NCBI GenBank assembly: GCA_038049695.1 | Contig: CP142455.1 | Span: 30,169,501 to 30,233,500 of the forward strand | DNA from: Cinnamomum chago | Lineage: Eukaryota > Streptophyta > Magnoliopsida > Laurales > Lauraceae | Direction: 5' to 3' | DNA length: 64,000 nucleotides | In this document: positions 48,084 through 58,639 of the stretch, in pieces | How positions within the stretch are numbered: the first letter of the stretch is position 1 | Layout: each line of letters starts with the position of its first letter | Program-made: the position numbers and the translations under genes | Notes under the pieces: generated by a model | Databases searched by the model: none | Told to the model about the DNA's origin: nothing | Seen by the model: only the letters and a program-made list of their open reading frames with translations

Positions 48084-49769
48084 ATCCCTAGGTTGGGTTG
48101 GAGGATGAGGTTAGTAATTACCATTTCCATTTGTCATATCAAACTATTATCTAACATTAGAAATCACGATTTTAAAACTCAAAAGAATCAAGATTAGTAA
48201 ATTTTAAAATAAACTATGATAAAAGGACTACACTTTAAGAAATTTACAAAATGCCAAAAGCGAAGAAATAAAAGGCCGATTACTTTTCATTCCTGCTTAT
48301 TTATTTGCATGAAGGTTGGAATGAAATAAAATTAAGATTCAAATAAAGAGAAAATGATGAGGAAAGATATAAAATGACAAAGAAAGTTATACTTAAAAGC
48401 ATTAAATGACGAGACGAGTAACTTTTTGTTATTTTGTGATTTTACCCTCAACTCTATTGTCTTTCTTTTATGTCTTGACTTGACCATTAGTTTTATTTTA
48501 TTCCAGCCAGCATGAAAACAAATAGGTCCTCAGACTGTAGACCCACATTCAAAATCCTATCAGTTGTGCAACCATCCTTAACATCCTATCTTCTTTAAAA
48601 TACTGCAATAAAATAAAATAAAAAAGTAATCTCAAATTCTAAAATGACTAGGTCAGCCTGTGAATGAGGTTGTTAATCACCATTCCTAACTATCCTATCA
48701 AACTATAATGTAACATTGCATATCAAAATCATATTTTTAAATTTCCAAATAAGATTTCATAAAAAAATACCACCCTTTAACAAATCTACAAAGGCCGGAA
48801 ACTAAGAAATGATTTACAACATTACTAGGACTTCTGAATAATGAGGCCAAAAGGAAGAGATCATAAAATATATTTTTAATTTTTTAAATACAAAATACTA
48901 ATATGCAACCACTTTCACCCTCCTCATCCTAGATCACATGCAAATCTCATTAGTTGCACGACATGTATTTCTTGAAAAATGAGTGAAAAACTTTATATTT
49001 CTTTTTTTGAAAATCTCTCTTTTTCAAAACCTTTCTTTTTTAAAGAATTCAAATCATTCAATGGGAATTTTTAAATATGCCAAATATTACCCCCTAGGTG
49101 GAATTCCTACATCCTCAACCTTCGATGGAGGATTTACAAATATAAGACAATTGAAGTTTGAGAATTTAATTAAAGGCTGAATGAAACTTTTCAAATGGCC
49201 GAAGTTTCAAATTTCTAGCAAAGGAAAAGCGCGATTTCAAATGCCAAAGGCTTAGAAAACGACCATGAGATCTAGTTTTTTGATTCCCAAAATCACAATT
49301 TGTAGTTAGAAATTCTTTCAAAAAACAGGTCATAAAGGTAGTTTTTTCCAAAAAAATATTTTTTTATGATTCCTAAAACCTCTTAACTCTCATTTTTCAG
49401 AGTTTAAACTCTTTTTTTTTCCTAAAAACCCCAAAATTATAAGAATTTTGTTTCTTCATAAATTTAAAAACCAACCACCGACTGCTCTTTCCTCATCCTG
49501 GACCCACACTCCAAATCCCGTCATTCGCAGAACCGTCCACAACATCCTTTGTGAGTACATCTCAATGCAGATGAATATTTGCTTCATACAGATGTTTCGG
49601 TTTTTAAAGGGACATTTGGTGGATTGATTGTGACAGTCAGAAATTGATGGCTTGTCAGTTGATAGTTGAAATGTTTTTTTTTTGTTTTTTTTAGATTAAC
49701 TACATTTAAGCCTTGGGCCACCAAATTTGTCAGAAGAGGGGTGACATGATGCAAAAAATCCCAACTTTT
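48084..49769 (+). other. No recognisable gene
   Basis: AT-rich spacer with repeated phrases around 'AAATCC-GT-GTGCAACCATCCTTAACATCCT' type text at 47560, 48550 and 49510, suggesting an old repeat family, but no defined ends. It includes at 49553-49643 one arm of an inverted repeat whose partner is at 61477-61575. Confidence 0.4.
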
Positions 49770-49774
49770 GTTTG

Positions 49775-50307
49775 TGATGGGCCAGGCCCAAATGACTTGG
49801 TCCGCAAGGATGGGTTGGGCCCAAGTGGCTTTGTCCACGATGGCGGGTCAGGTCAAAGTGACCCAAGTCCGTGATGAGCCCGGGTCATCACCCACACATT
49901 AAGGGCCGGGTCCGGATCCACCGAATGACGGAGTCAGTACGTCGTTCCTTTGAACGGCTTTCACCAAGTCCTACGGAAGAAATCTTACCTGCTCATCTGT
50001 TGAGGATGGTTCGGAAGACTCCACCAGAATGGAGCGTATGTCGCTGGAGAATCGTCCCCATCCGTTAGGGGAAGGTTATAAAAAGAGAGTCCCACCAACA
50101 CGGGAAGGGATCTGATCTACTTTTCACACCATCATTGTATTCTTCTGAATTGTAACCTCTACATCGGAGAATAGTAAAATCACCTATTTGAAGTGGACGT
50201 AGGTCACGCTGACCGAACCACTATAAATCTCCTCTCTCTACTAATTTTCATATTAATTATTTATTACTTGACCGGCGGTGCCCGAAAACCACTTTTTGGC
50301 ATCATCA
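49775..50307 (+). repeat. Tat-B 5' LTR
   Basis: 533 bp with TATA motif TATAAAAAG at 50077-50085. Near-identical to the 3' LTR. Confidence 0.94.
50077..50085 (+). promoter_or_regulatory. TATA motif in Tat-B 5' LTR
   Basis: TATAAAAAG about 220 bp before the LTR end, expected to direct the genomic RNA. The same motif is at 59999-60007 in the 3' LTR. Confidence 0.6.
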
Positions 50308-50308
50308 G

Positions 50309-50328
50309 TTTGGCGCCGTATGTGGGAA
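50309..50328 (+). other. Tat-B primer binding site
   Basis: TTTGGCGCCGTATGTGGGAA follows the 5' LTR and begins with TGGCGCC as in Tat-A. Confidence 0.75.
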
Positions 50329-50355
50329 AGTAAAGAATTTCCTTTTTCCAAAGTC

Positions 50356-52094
50356 ATGTCGATCACCACAAGGTCAACAAGGTGACAAGATGGTAATCTC
50401 TCGCGGGAGGGCGAGGGTAATCCTCCACCAACTAACCATGCGCCGAATGCTCCTGCTCCCTCTCCTCAATAGATGCTGGAGACCATGTAGCAGCTGGTGA
50501 CTCAGAACCAGCAGATATTGCAACTCATACTGGCAGCTCAAGGAGGAGCACCAATTGGTACAGGACAGCAAGAAGTACCGCACCCAGAGCAACCGGTTGC
50601 TCCACGCAGAGGGGCACCTCACCCGAGCGCCCGTCCACATGGTGCCCGGGGCCGAGGCGCCCGTCACCATCCTCACCTGGGCGCCCATTCCCAGGGCGCC
50701 CAAGGTCGAGGAGCACAATTGGGCGCCCACGGCCAGGGCTCCAATCCCCAGGGCGCCCAGGGTCGTGGAGCACCATTGGGCGCCCTGGGCACCTCTGCTG
50801 GAACTCCCCCTGTCATCCCACATGGAAGGCTCTTGGTCGACCCTCAAGGCCGCGCTCATCTCGACGTGCCTCCACCCCCGGGTGGAGCCCCAGGAGGGTC
50901 GAATCGCGGTGGACTTCCACCTCCTCCCTTTGCTTCCAATGATGAGGATCCTTATTTCCAGGAGGAGGGAAGTGAGAACCATAGCCGGGAATATGAGAGT
51001 TATTTCCAAGGCCAGTCCGGAGAAGCCCCCAATCGTTGGGACGAGAAGATCTAGGAAATGCAAAATCAAATTGGCAATGTCTTCAACGCCATGAAAGCAC
51101 AGGTACCAGAATCAATAGACTACCTGGTGCAACGAACGGACACACCGTTCAAACCGAGCGTGGTGAACTACCCACTTCCAAAAAAGTTCAAGATACCAAC
51201 CATGGAAACCTTTGACGGGACAAAGGATCCACTGGACCACCTGGAGATGTACAAAACTCTAATGCAACTACACAACATCTCCGACGAGATCATTTGTAGA
51301 GCATTCCCTACCACGTTGAAGGGTTCCGCAAGGCAATGGTTCTCCAGTCTCGCCCCAGCCTCCATTTCCACCTTTGCAGAGTTGAGTAAGTCCTTCGTGT
51401 CACATTTCATTGGAGGGCGCCGCCACCAGAAGCCCGCCACACACCTGCTCAGCATAAAGCAGGATAAAAATGAAAGCCTCAGGAACTATCTCACTCATTT
51501 TAATGAGGAGGTACTCCAAGTCGAAGAGACCGACGACGAGGTCTCCATGACAACCTTCCTGGGAGGCCTTCGTTCTTCAAGCTTCCTCTTCTCAGTGATG
51601 AAGCACCCGCCAAAGAGCTTTCCTGAACTGCTGGCAAAAGCCCAGAATTACATGAATGCTGAGACATCACCAGGGCTAGGCGAGGGGAGTCCTCCAGACT
51701 AGAAGGCAAGGGGAAGGAGCGAGACAGAGAGGACAGGAAGGAGAGCAGTACCAAGCGAAGCAGGACGGAGCGGATACCTGTCAAAGAGAGACTCGGTCCA
51801 GCTCCTCAGAGAGATAGACAAGCCTTCACCCCTCTCAATGCAGCAGTCGGATACATCTTGTTACGGATCCAAGATGATCCCGCTGTCAAATGGCCAGGGA
51901 AGATGAAGTCTCCCCCAAATCGCAGAAATCCTAACAAGTATTGCCGCTTTCATCCCGACCATGGCCATGACACCGACGACTGCTATGAACTCAAGAAGCA
52001 GATTGAGGACCTCATCCAGCGTGGACACCTGCGCCAGTATGTCGCTGGAAGGGCCCAAGCACCGTCACCACCTCGTCACCAAGAGAATCAATAG
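50356..52094 (+). pseudogene. Tat-B gag (near-open, several breaks)
   Basis: The likely start is ATG at 50356 (MSITTRSTR), soon followed by stops. 50497-51054 is open and carries a Gly/Pro-rich tract with GAQGRGAPLGALG repeats. After one TAG, the same frame continues at 51058-51702 with the capsid core: MQNQIGNVFNAMKAQ, KIPTMETFDGTKDPLDHLEM, ARQWFSSLAPASISTFAELS and LLSIKQDKNESLRNYLTHFN. A frameshift near 51665-51700 leads to a zinc-knuckle-like segment KYCRFHPDHGHDTDDCYELK at 51936-51995. Gag forms particles and binds RNA. TAG at 52092-52094 separates it from protease. Confidence 0.85.
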
Positions 52095-52148
52095 CCCTTC
52101 GGAGAAATTCAAACTATCTCCGGGGGATCGGCGGAGTCGCTCTCAGCA

Positions 52149-53000
52149 ATGAAGGCCCATGCCAGAAAGGCCAAACACACTGATGAAGCACGCCCATCCA
52201 AAGCATCCAGGCATGGTGATGGCGAGGTCATATCCTTCTCAGATAGGGACTTGGAAGGAATACAGCTCCCCCACGACGACCCACTGGTAATCACCCTGAC
52301 CGTCGCCAATTCCCAAGTGCGAAGGATCCTAGTGGATAGTGGCAATTCCGCTGACATTCTGTACACAGATGCTTATGACAAGTTGAGCCTAGGCAGGGAA
52401 AGGCTACGACCTGTCAAGTCACCTCTCATCGGATTCTCAGGGGAGAAAATGTACCCCCTAGGACCAATTACACTGCCAGTCACCGCCGGAGTAGCACCTC
52501 GAAGCTCCACGATCATGGTCAATTTCCTGGTGATAGACTGCCCGTCAGCTTATAATATCATATTGGGGCGACCTGCCCTCAATACATTAAAAGCTGTCCC
52601 CTCCACCTATCACCTCATCCTCCGCTTTCCAACCTCAAATGGAATCAGAGAGGTCAGGGGGAACCAGGTGGCCGCCAGGGAGTGCTATGTCTCCTCAATA
52701 AAGGACAAAAAACCACAGGAAGCATTGCAGATTGAAACCCTTGATCCAAGGGATGATGCCACCATTGAGAGAGAAGAGCCAGTGGAGAAGCTCACCCCTG
52801 TGATCTTGGACGAGGAGCATCCAGACAGAAAAGTGTACCTTGGCTCTACTCTCCCAGAAGATCTTGGTCGCCAGCTAGTAGAGTTGTTGAAGCACAGCAT
52901 GGATGTCTTCGCGTGGTCTTACGCGGACTTGGAAGGAATTGACCCTAGTATCTCCACCCACCGCCTCAATATCGATACCAGCTACAAGCCCGTTCGTTAG
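52149..53000 (+). CDS. Tat-B aspartic protease and start of RT
   Basis: 283 open codons in the same frame as the zinc-knuckle segment. VISFSDRDLEGIQLPHDDPL leads to RRILVDSGNSADILYTDAYD, with the protease triplet Asp-Ser-Gly (from 52335), then FLVIDCPSAYNIILGRPALN. The second half (RKVYLGSTLPEDLGRQLVEL, MDVFAWSYADLEGIDPS) is the connector to RT and ends TSYKPVR before a TAG at 52998-53000. Tat-A has Gln at that place. The protease appears structurally intact. Confidence 0.82.
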   Translation: MKAHARKAKHTDEARPSKASRHGDGEVISFSDRDLEGIQLPHDDPLVITLTVANSQVRRILVDSGNSADILYTDAYDKLSLGRERLRPVKSPLIGFSGEKMYPLGPITLPVTAGVAPRSSTIMVNFLVIDCPSAYNIILGRPALNTLKAVPSTYHLILRFPTSNGIREVRGNQVAARECYVSSIKDKKPQEALQIETLDPRDDATIEREEPVEKLTPVILDEEHPDRKVYLGSTLPEDLGRQLVELLKHSMDVFAWSYADLEGIDPSISTHRLNIDTSYKPVR

Positions 53001-53036
53001 AAGCTGAGGAGCGCTTCCACTGAAAGGGCTCAAGCA

Positions 53037-54368
53037 ATGGGCGAGGAGGTGAGAAAGCTAGTTGAAAATGGGGCAATTAGGGAAGTGGCGTATCCTGAGT
53101 GGCTCTCCAATGTCGTGATGGTAGCCAAAGCAAATGGAAGGTGGCGCCTTTGTGTTGACTTCACTGAGCTCAACAAGGCGTGCCCGAAAGAAAGCTACCC
53201 GCTATCGAGGATTGACCTGCTTATTGATGCCACAGCAGGACACGGACTGCTCACCTTCTTGGATGCGTATTCTGGGTACAACCAGATCAGCATGCACCCT
53301 CCAGACCAAGAGAAGACATCATTCATCACCCCAGGGGGCACCTACTGCTACAGAGTCATGCCCTTTAGGCTAAAAAAAGCAGGTGCAACCTATCAGCGGT
53401 TGGTGAACAAGATGTTTCAGTACCAGATAGGGCGAACGATGGAGGTTTATGTCGACGACATGCTGGTGAAGAGCCTTGATGCGGCAGATCACATCAATCA
53501 CCTCCGAGAAACTTTCAATGTTCTCAGGTCATACCGCATGAAGTTGAACCCGGAGAAGTGCGCCTTTGGCGTGGGATCAGGAAAATTCCTGGGTTTCATG
53601 GTCAACCAGAGGGGAATTGAAGCAAACCCCGATAAGATCAAGGCCATCCTCGACATGAAGTCGCCCTCCTCTACCAAAGAGCTCCAGCGACTAAATGGAA
53701 GAATTGCAGCACTGAACAGATTCATTTCCAAGTCTGCAAACAGATGCCTACCTTTCTTCAAAGCCCTTCGGAAAGCCTTTGAATGGGGACCAGAGGCAGA
53801 GGAGGCCTTCCAAGGACTCAAAACCTACTTGACCACACCTCCCCTCCTCTCTCATGCTACGCCAGGTGAAACCCTGTACTTGTACCTCTCTGCTTCCTCG
53901 ACAGCAGTCAGCTCCGTCCTCATTAGAGAGCATAGTGGGATACAAAAACCCATTTATTATGTGAGCAGGGCATACAGGGGGGCAGAAGTTCGGTACTCGA
54001 GGCTGGAAAAACTGGCGCTTGCCCTCATCTCAATGGCAAGACGCCTAAGGCAGTATTTCCAGAGTCATACAGTTGTGGTGATTACTGATCAACCTTTGAA
54101 GGGAGTCTTGGGAAAGCCGGATGTGTCCGGGAGACTCCTCAAGTGGGCAGTCAAATTGGGCGAATTCGATGTCCAATACAAGCCAAGGGTCGCCATCAAA
54201 GCACAAGTCTTGGCAGACTTTGTAGCGGAGTTCACACAAGCAGAAGAGGAAACAGATGAACTCTCCTCGCCTACAACTCCAGATCTCCAGGCCTCTGAGG
54301 GGGGCCAAACACCTCTGGACGCCCGAGACCTGGGCGCCCAGGCACTGCCAGTACCCCTGGGCGCATAA
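53037..54368 (+). CDS. Tat-B reverse transcriptase and RNase H
   Basis: 443 open codons in the frame of the protease. RT: WRLCVDFTELNKACPKESYP, LTFLDAYSGYNQISMHPPDQ, VMPFRLKKAGATYQRLVNKM and the catalytic box YVDD at 53448-53459, intact. The family usually has FGLKNAG where this copy has FRLKKAG. RNase H follows: TPGETLYLYLSASSTAVSSV, RLEKLALALISMARRLRQYF, VVVITDQPLKGVLGKPDVSG and QVLADFVAEFTQ. The frame ends in a Pro/Gly/Ala-rich linker made of repeated GGGCGCCC words. It copies RNA into DNA within particles. Confidence 0.9.
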   Translation: MGEEVRKLVENGAIREVAYPEWLSNVVMVAKANGRWRLCVDFTELNKACPKESYPLSRIDLLIDATAGHGLLTFLDAYSGYNQISMHPPDQEKTSFITPGGTYCYRVMPFRLKKAGATYQRLVNKMFQYQIGRTMEVYVDDMLVKSLDAADHINHLRETFNVLRSYRMKLNPEKCAFGVGSGKFLGFMVNQRGIEANPDKIKAILDMKSPSSTKELQRLNGRIAALNRFISKSANRCLPFFKALRKAFEWGPEAEEAFQGLKTYLTTPPLLSHATPGETLYLYLSASSTAVSSVLIREHSGIQKPIYYVSRAYRGAEVRYSRLEKLALALISMARRLRQYFQSHTVVVITDQPLKGVLGKPDVSGRLLKWAVKLGEFDVQYKPRVAIKAQVLADFVAEFTQAEEETDELSSPTTPDLQASEGGQTPLDARDLGAQALPVPLGA

Positions 54369-54570
54369 GACCTGGGCGCCCAGGCATCTCCTGCGAGGGG
54401 CGCCCCAGCACCCCTGGGCGCCCAGGCCCTCCCAGCAGCCCTGGGCGCCCAGTCACATCTAGCAGCCCTGGGCGCCCAGGCATTCCAAGCATCCCTAAGT
54501 GCCCAGGCATTCTCAGCCGAGGGCGCTCAAGCAACTTCTGCCTCAAGCGCCCCGTTGCTCCCTGTGTCTC
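54290..54570 (+). repeat. CCCTGGGCGCCCAGG-type minisatellite between the two Tat-B RNase H domains
   Basis: About ten copies of GGGCGCCC in words such as CCTGGGCGCCCAGGC fill the linker. The plus-strand translation is a repeating LGAQA/LGAPA-like linker. A stop TAA interrupts at about 54366-54368. The same palindrome clusters in gag (50620-50790) and in the antisense gene (58640-59110). Confidence 0.85.
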
Positions 54571-54599
54571 AGCCTGGCGTGTAGAGTCCCTCGGTACTA

Positions 54600-55016
54600 C
54601 TATGGAAACTTTATGTTGACGGCTCCGCGACCAGTAACGGTGGTGGAGCGGGTCTCATCTTAATTAGCCCCGATGGCACACCCCTCAAGTATGCAGTGAA
54701 GTTCCACTTTACAGCTTCCAACAATGAAGCCGAGTACGAGGCTCTCCTCTCTGGTTTGAAGTTGGCCCTAGAAATGAACGCCCGATACCTCACCGCCTAC
54801 AGCGACTCTCAGCTGATAGTTAATCAGGTAAAGGGCGAGTTCGAAGCAAAGGAAACAAGAATGCAGGATTATCTCAGCATAGTGAAAAAATTGATCCCGC
54901 AATTCCAGCACTTCCAAATCAGTCATATCCCTCGGGAGAGTAACATTGCTGCCGATGCACTTGCCAGGCTCGCCTCATCTGTAGAGGCCTCACCAGGCGA
55001 ACCAGCATTCCTTGGG
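54600..55016 (+). CDS. Tat-B second RNase H (aRNH)
   Basis: From about 54600, LWKLYVDGSATSNGGGAGLI, TASNNEAEYEALLSGLKLAL, YLTAYSDSQLIVNQVKGEFE and ISHIPRESNIAADALARLAS form a complete RNase H fold. Its Asp, Glu, Asp residues are in place. This extra domain is characteristic of Tat elements. It is in the open segment that starts upstream of 54696 and continues into the integrase zinc-binding region. Confidence 0.83.
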
Positions 55017-56320
55017 CACCAGCTCGAACCAAGCCAGTTGAATGAAAGCACTGCAAACATCAACTGTGCTACAGCTGAAACGAGCTGGATGGTCCCGATA
55101 AGGGTGTACCTTCAAGAGGGTACATTGCCAGAGGACCCCCTTGAGGCGAGGAAGCTGAGGATGAGAGCTTCCAAGTTTACACTCTTGCAAGATATCCTCT
55201 ACAAAAAAGGCTACTCTTTACCACTGTTGAGGTGCCTCTCTCCCGAAGAAGCTAATTATGCCCTGCGGGAAATCTACGAGGGAATTTGTGGGAACCACTC
55301 GGGCGGGCGCTCCCTTGCTCACAAAGCACTTAGGCAAGGTTTCTTTTGGCCCAACATGCTAGCGGGCGCCAAAGAATTTGTCAGAAAATGTGACAAGTGC
55401 CAGCTCTTTGCCACTGTGTCAAGCAGCCCCCGGAGGAACTCACTACCATCATGAGCCCATGGCCTTTCTCCAAGTGGGGAATCGACATCCTAGGTCCCCT
55501 TCCTTTGGGCAAGGGACAATGCAAATTTGTGGTGGTCGCCATTGACTACTTTACGAAGTGGGCGGAGGCGGAACCCTTGGCGAGGATCACAGACTCCAAA
55601 GTGAAGGACTTTGTCTGGAAAAACATAGTCTGCCGCTTTGGGATCCCACATGCGATCGCCAGTGACAATGCAAAACAGTTCGACAATAGACTTTTCAATT
55701 CGTTTTGCTCCGATTTTCAGATAAAGCAGCCCCATTCTAGCCCGGCACATCCACAGGCAAACGGGCAGGCAGAGGTCATGGTGAGAACGGTCCTGCATAA
55801 CCTGAAGACAATGCTCGAAAGAGCAAAGGGACTTTGGGTCGACGAGCTTCCAGGAGTATTATGGGCCTATCGGACCACGCCAAGAGCTCCAACCGGGGAA
55901 ACCCCTTTCTCTCTCGCCTTTGGGACTGAGGCAGTCATCCCGGTTGAGATTGGGGTCCACTCTCTTAGGGTCCAGCACCACGACCCCGACACCAATGAGG
56001 AGGGACTTCGCATCAACCTCGACTTGATGGATGAAGCAAGGGAGATGGCCAACGTCCACAATGCAGAATATAATCGGCGCATGGCAAAATATTATAACTC
56101 AAGAGTAAAGCCTCGCCCCCTCCAACCCGGAGATCTGGTCCTTAAAAAGGTAATCCACGCCACGAAGGATTCTCGCGAAGGCAAACTGGGCCCGAATTGG
56201 GAAGGTCCTTACCTCATAACAAAGGTGGTAAGACCATGCACTTATAGGATTCAGAATTCGGAAGGGAAAGTCCTACCTCATCCATGGAATGCGGAGCACT
56301 TGAAGAAATATTACCAGTGA
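55017..56320 (+). CDS. Tat-B integrase (one frameshift at about 55420)
   Basis: The N-terminal zinc-binding part is in the first frame to about 55420: YEGICGNHSGGRSLAHKALR, FVRKCDKCQLFA, with H, H, C, C. The frame then slips, and 55455-56320 continues MSPWPFSKWGIDILGPLPLG, DYFTKWAEAEPLARITDSKV, AIASDNAKQFDNRLFNSFCS and HPQANGQAEVMVRTVLHNLK, with the D, D, E triad present. The C-terminus ends LPHPWNAEHLKKYYQ and stops at 56320. The enzyme inserts element cDNA. Apart from the single slip it is complete. Confidence 0.88.
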
Positions 56321-56520
56321 CACATGAAGGGGAAAAAGCAATAGAAAGGGGGAGTTCAATTTCTTTTTTTAGCACTTTGTAAAATGTTCTTTTATCATGA
56401 GCAGTGGATAAATAAAGTTTCTATATTTCATTCATTCCAATAGTTAGGCCACACAATTGCCTCTTCAAAGAAAGAGAAGAAAAACTACATGTAATGAAAC
56501 GTGTCAAAGTCTCCTATACC

Positions 56521-57408
56521 CTAGTCACTCTCATGGATCCCCTCCTCGTCGCCATCCTCCTCATCCGCCTCGCCATCCTCTGTGTCATCAGAACCTCCGT
56601 CAGGCAAAAAGCCTGAAAGGTCGAGGTGAGGGAAAGCAGCAGAAATCTTCCCTCGAAGCTCCTCATACCCATCAATGAAGGCATAGGCGACGCCCTCCGC
56701 TAGCTCCTTCTCAGCCTGAGAAGCTTTATCACGCGCCGCATTCATCTCTGTCGCCACGACGGTCTCTCTGAGCGACGCCCTCTCGCGGGTCTGTGCAAGC
56801 TCAGCCTCCATAAGCGAAGCCCTCTCGAGGGCCTTCACCAGCTCAGTCTCTGCTCTGGTTGCCCTCTCGTGGGATGACAAGAGCTCAGTCTCTGCCCTTG
56901 TCGCCCTCTCGCGGGATGACAAGAGATCAGCCTCTGCCCTGGTCGCCCTCTCGTGGGCTGACGAGTGCTCGGTCTCGAGCCCGGTCGCCCTCTCACAGGC
57001 CATCGCAAGATCAGCCTCGGAAGCTCCCCTAGCAGCTTCAAGAGCAGCAATCTTCCTCTGAGTAATGGAGAGCTCCTTTTGCATGCTCTCATTCTCCTGC
57101 TTCAGCTGAGTGTTGTGTCGGGCCCTTGACAATAAGCAGACGGACGCAGTAGAAGTCTGGAGCCATAAGAAACAAAGAAAATGAGCCCCCACACATAAAA
57201 GTCTAGAGAAAAGGAAACAGAAAGCCTTTACCTGAGCCAGACCCTCTAAGAATGTGTCAATGACCCTCTCGGTACCCAAAGAATTGATCCGCGTGACCTC
57301 AGGGGGAAACACAAATCTCCCGAGCTTCTCCCGAATCACCTGAGCATTGCCTAGCATCGGCCCAGCACAAATGGACGCCCCTGCAGGAGCCCCAGGTGCG
57401 GGGGACAC
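56521..57408 (-). CDS. Tat-B antisense gene, C-terminal coiled-coil exons
   Basis: The minus-strand frame has GNAQVIREKLGRFVFPPEVT and ERVIDTFLEGLAQ. A likely intron (donor CACAG|GTAAAG at about 57233, acceptor CTCCAG| at about 57160) precedes a long coiled coil: ENESMQKELSITQRKIAALE, then repeats of ERATRAEADLLSSR. An acidic tail ends GEADEEDGDEEGIHESD. The repeat unit of about 14-16 residues recurs at least five times. Corresponds to the coiled-coil part of the Tat-A antisense product. Confidence 0.62.
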   Translation of the reverse strand: MSPAPGAPAGASICAGPMLGNAQVIREKLGRFVFPPEVTRINSLGTERVIDTFLEGLAQVKAFCFLFSRLLCVGAHFLCFLWLQTSTASVCLLSRARHNTQLKQENESMQKELSITQRKIAALEAARGASEADLAMACERATGLETEHSSAHERATRAEADLLSSRERATRAETELLSSHERATRAETELVKALERASLMEAELAQTRERASLRETVVATEMNAARDKASQAEKELAEGVAYAFIDGYEELRGKISAAFPHLDLSGFLPDGGSDDTEDGEADEEDGDEEGIHESD

Positions 57409-57900
57409 AAATGAGGGGCAGAAGGTGCAGCTGGAGAGGAAGACTCTCGAATAGCAATCGGGGCAGAAGAGGTCGTTGGCTGGGGCGACACTGTGGGAGA
57501 GGCCGCCCTATGGGAACACAGTCGTGCCCCCGCTGAAGGGGAAGATGCGAGAGAACTAGCCCTGAAAGACACTGGCGGGGAGTCCCCCCTTGTGGTGCTG
57601 TCTACCCTCGCTGCCTTGGAAGGAGGGGCACTCCTACTTGAAAGGAGAGCCCCGATCATCCCTCTATCTACTGCTGCAGAAGCAAAAATGACATTTAAGA
57701 ATGGAATATAAAAAAAACAGAGAAAGGAAAAGCAGAAGTCAAATACCTTTTCTCTTCACGGGAGGTGCCTGAGAGGGGCCACTAGCTCCACTAACTCCAC
57801 CACTTTCTTTGGATAAAAGAACACCCAAGTCTTTTTCAGGATGGTCTCTTACGGCCTGTAGCTTCCATTCCTGACTCATGGAGAGCACCGGCGAGTCTGT
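57351..57900 (-). CDS. Tat-B antisense gene, central exons
   Basis: An exon at about 57895-57748 runs from acceptor TTACAG| through DSPVLSMSQEWKLQAVRDHP to donor AAAAG|GTATTTG. Another follows acceptor TTCTGCAG| at about 57677, with GMIGALLSSRSAPPSKAARV and a Ser/Pro-rich stretch to about 57351. These are low-complexity linkers with canonical splice borders. The splice borders, present on the strand opposite to gag-pol, argue that the antisense unit is a real transcription unit. Confidence 0.5.
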
Positions 57901-57904
57901 AAAA

Positions 57905-58637
57905 AGGCAACGGGTGAGCACATAGAAAATATTAATAAAGGGAAAAAGTAGCAAAGGAGTGGCTTACCATGTCTCCTGGCGTCTCCCCATCGAGTTGGCA
58001 CCAAAGCTCGGTTTGTCTCGGAAGCCCACTCTCCGCCAGCAAATAAGAAACTGGATTTCCAGCTATGGCAGTTAGAGCGCAATCCTGTAAGCAGCTTGCC
58101 GCCCCTGGAGGTAAAATAGTACCATCCCTTGTTAAGGGCGGGAGACTCGATTAAGTTATAAGCCGCGTGGAACTCCACTGGCGAAGCGTCCTCGTCATGC
58201 ACTCTCCTCCACATTGCAAGGAAACCTAGCAAGACTCTCCATCCGTTTGGTGCTAACCGCCTAGGGGTCAATGAAAAGTAGTGGAGAATACGGCAAATGG
58301 AAGAGAGCATGGGAAACCTCAATCCCGCCTCAAGCATCTCCTCGTAAATTACAATGTCGCCCGACGAATCGTCACAAGCGGGCTCATCCGCCTCAGCCCG
58401 ACGGCATAAAACGGTAGGGGGAATGTGATAGGCAGACACAATTCTAAAAACATCACTATCAGCAGTGAGCAAGCTTAAAAGAGTACTCACCTTGGACCCG
58501 TCGTCGTCGACGACCACTTTTCCTCGATACTTTTTGCGGTGAGGACGTGCCGTGCACACCGCCGTGGCGCCCGTGTTCACCTCTCCATCAGCAGCAGGCT
58601 GGGCCGGACTCCTCGTTGATGTAGTGGTGGCACCCAA
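57905..58637 (-). CDS. Tat-B antisense gene, PF04195-like domain
   Basis: Open minus-strand frame with FRIVSAYHIPPTVLCRRAEA, YEEMLEAGLRFPMLSSICRI, LHYFSLTPRRLAPNGWRVLL and GFLAMWRRVHDEDASPVEFH, then GWYYFTSRGGKLLTGLRSNC and SWKSSFLFAGGEWASETN. The G-L-RFP---L---L--F-L-P-LAPN-WR core is the PF04195 'putative gypsy type transposon' signature. This is a better-preserved match than in Tat-A. The function is unknown. The family is known from antisense genes of Tat retrotransposons. Confidence 0.72.
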
Positions 58638-58639
58638 GG

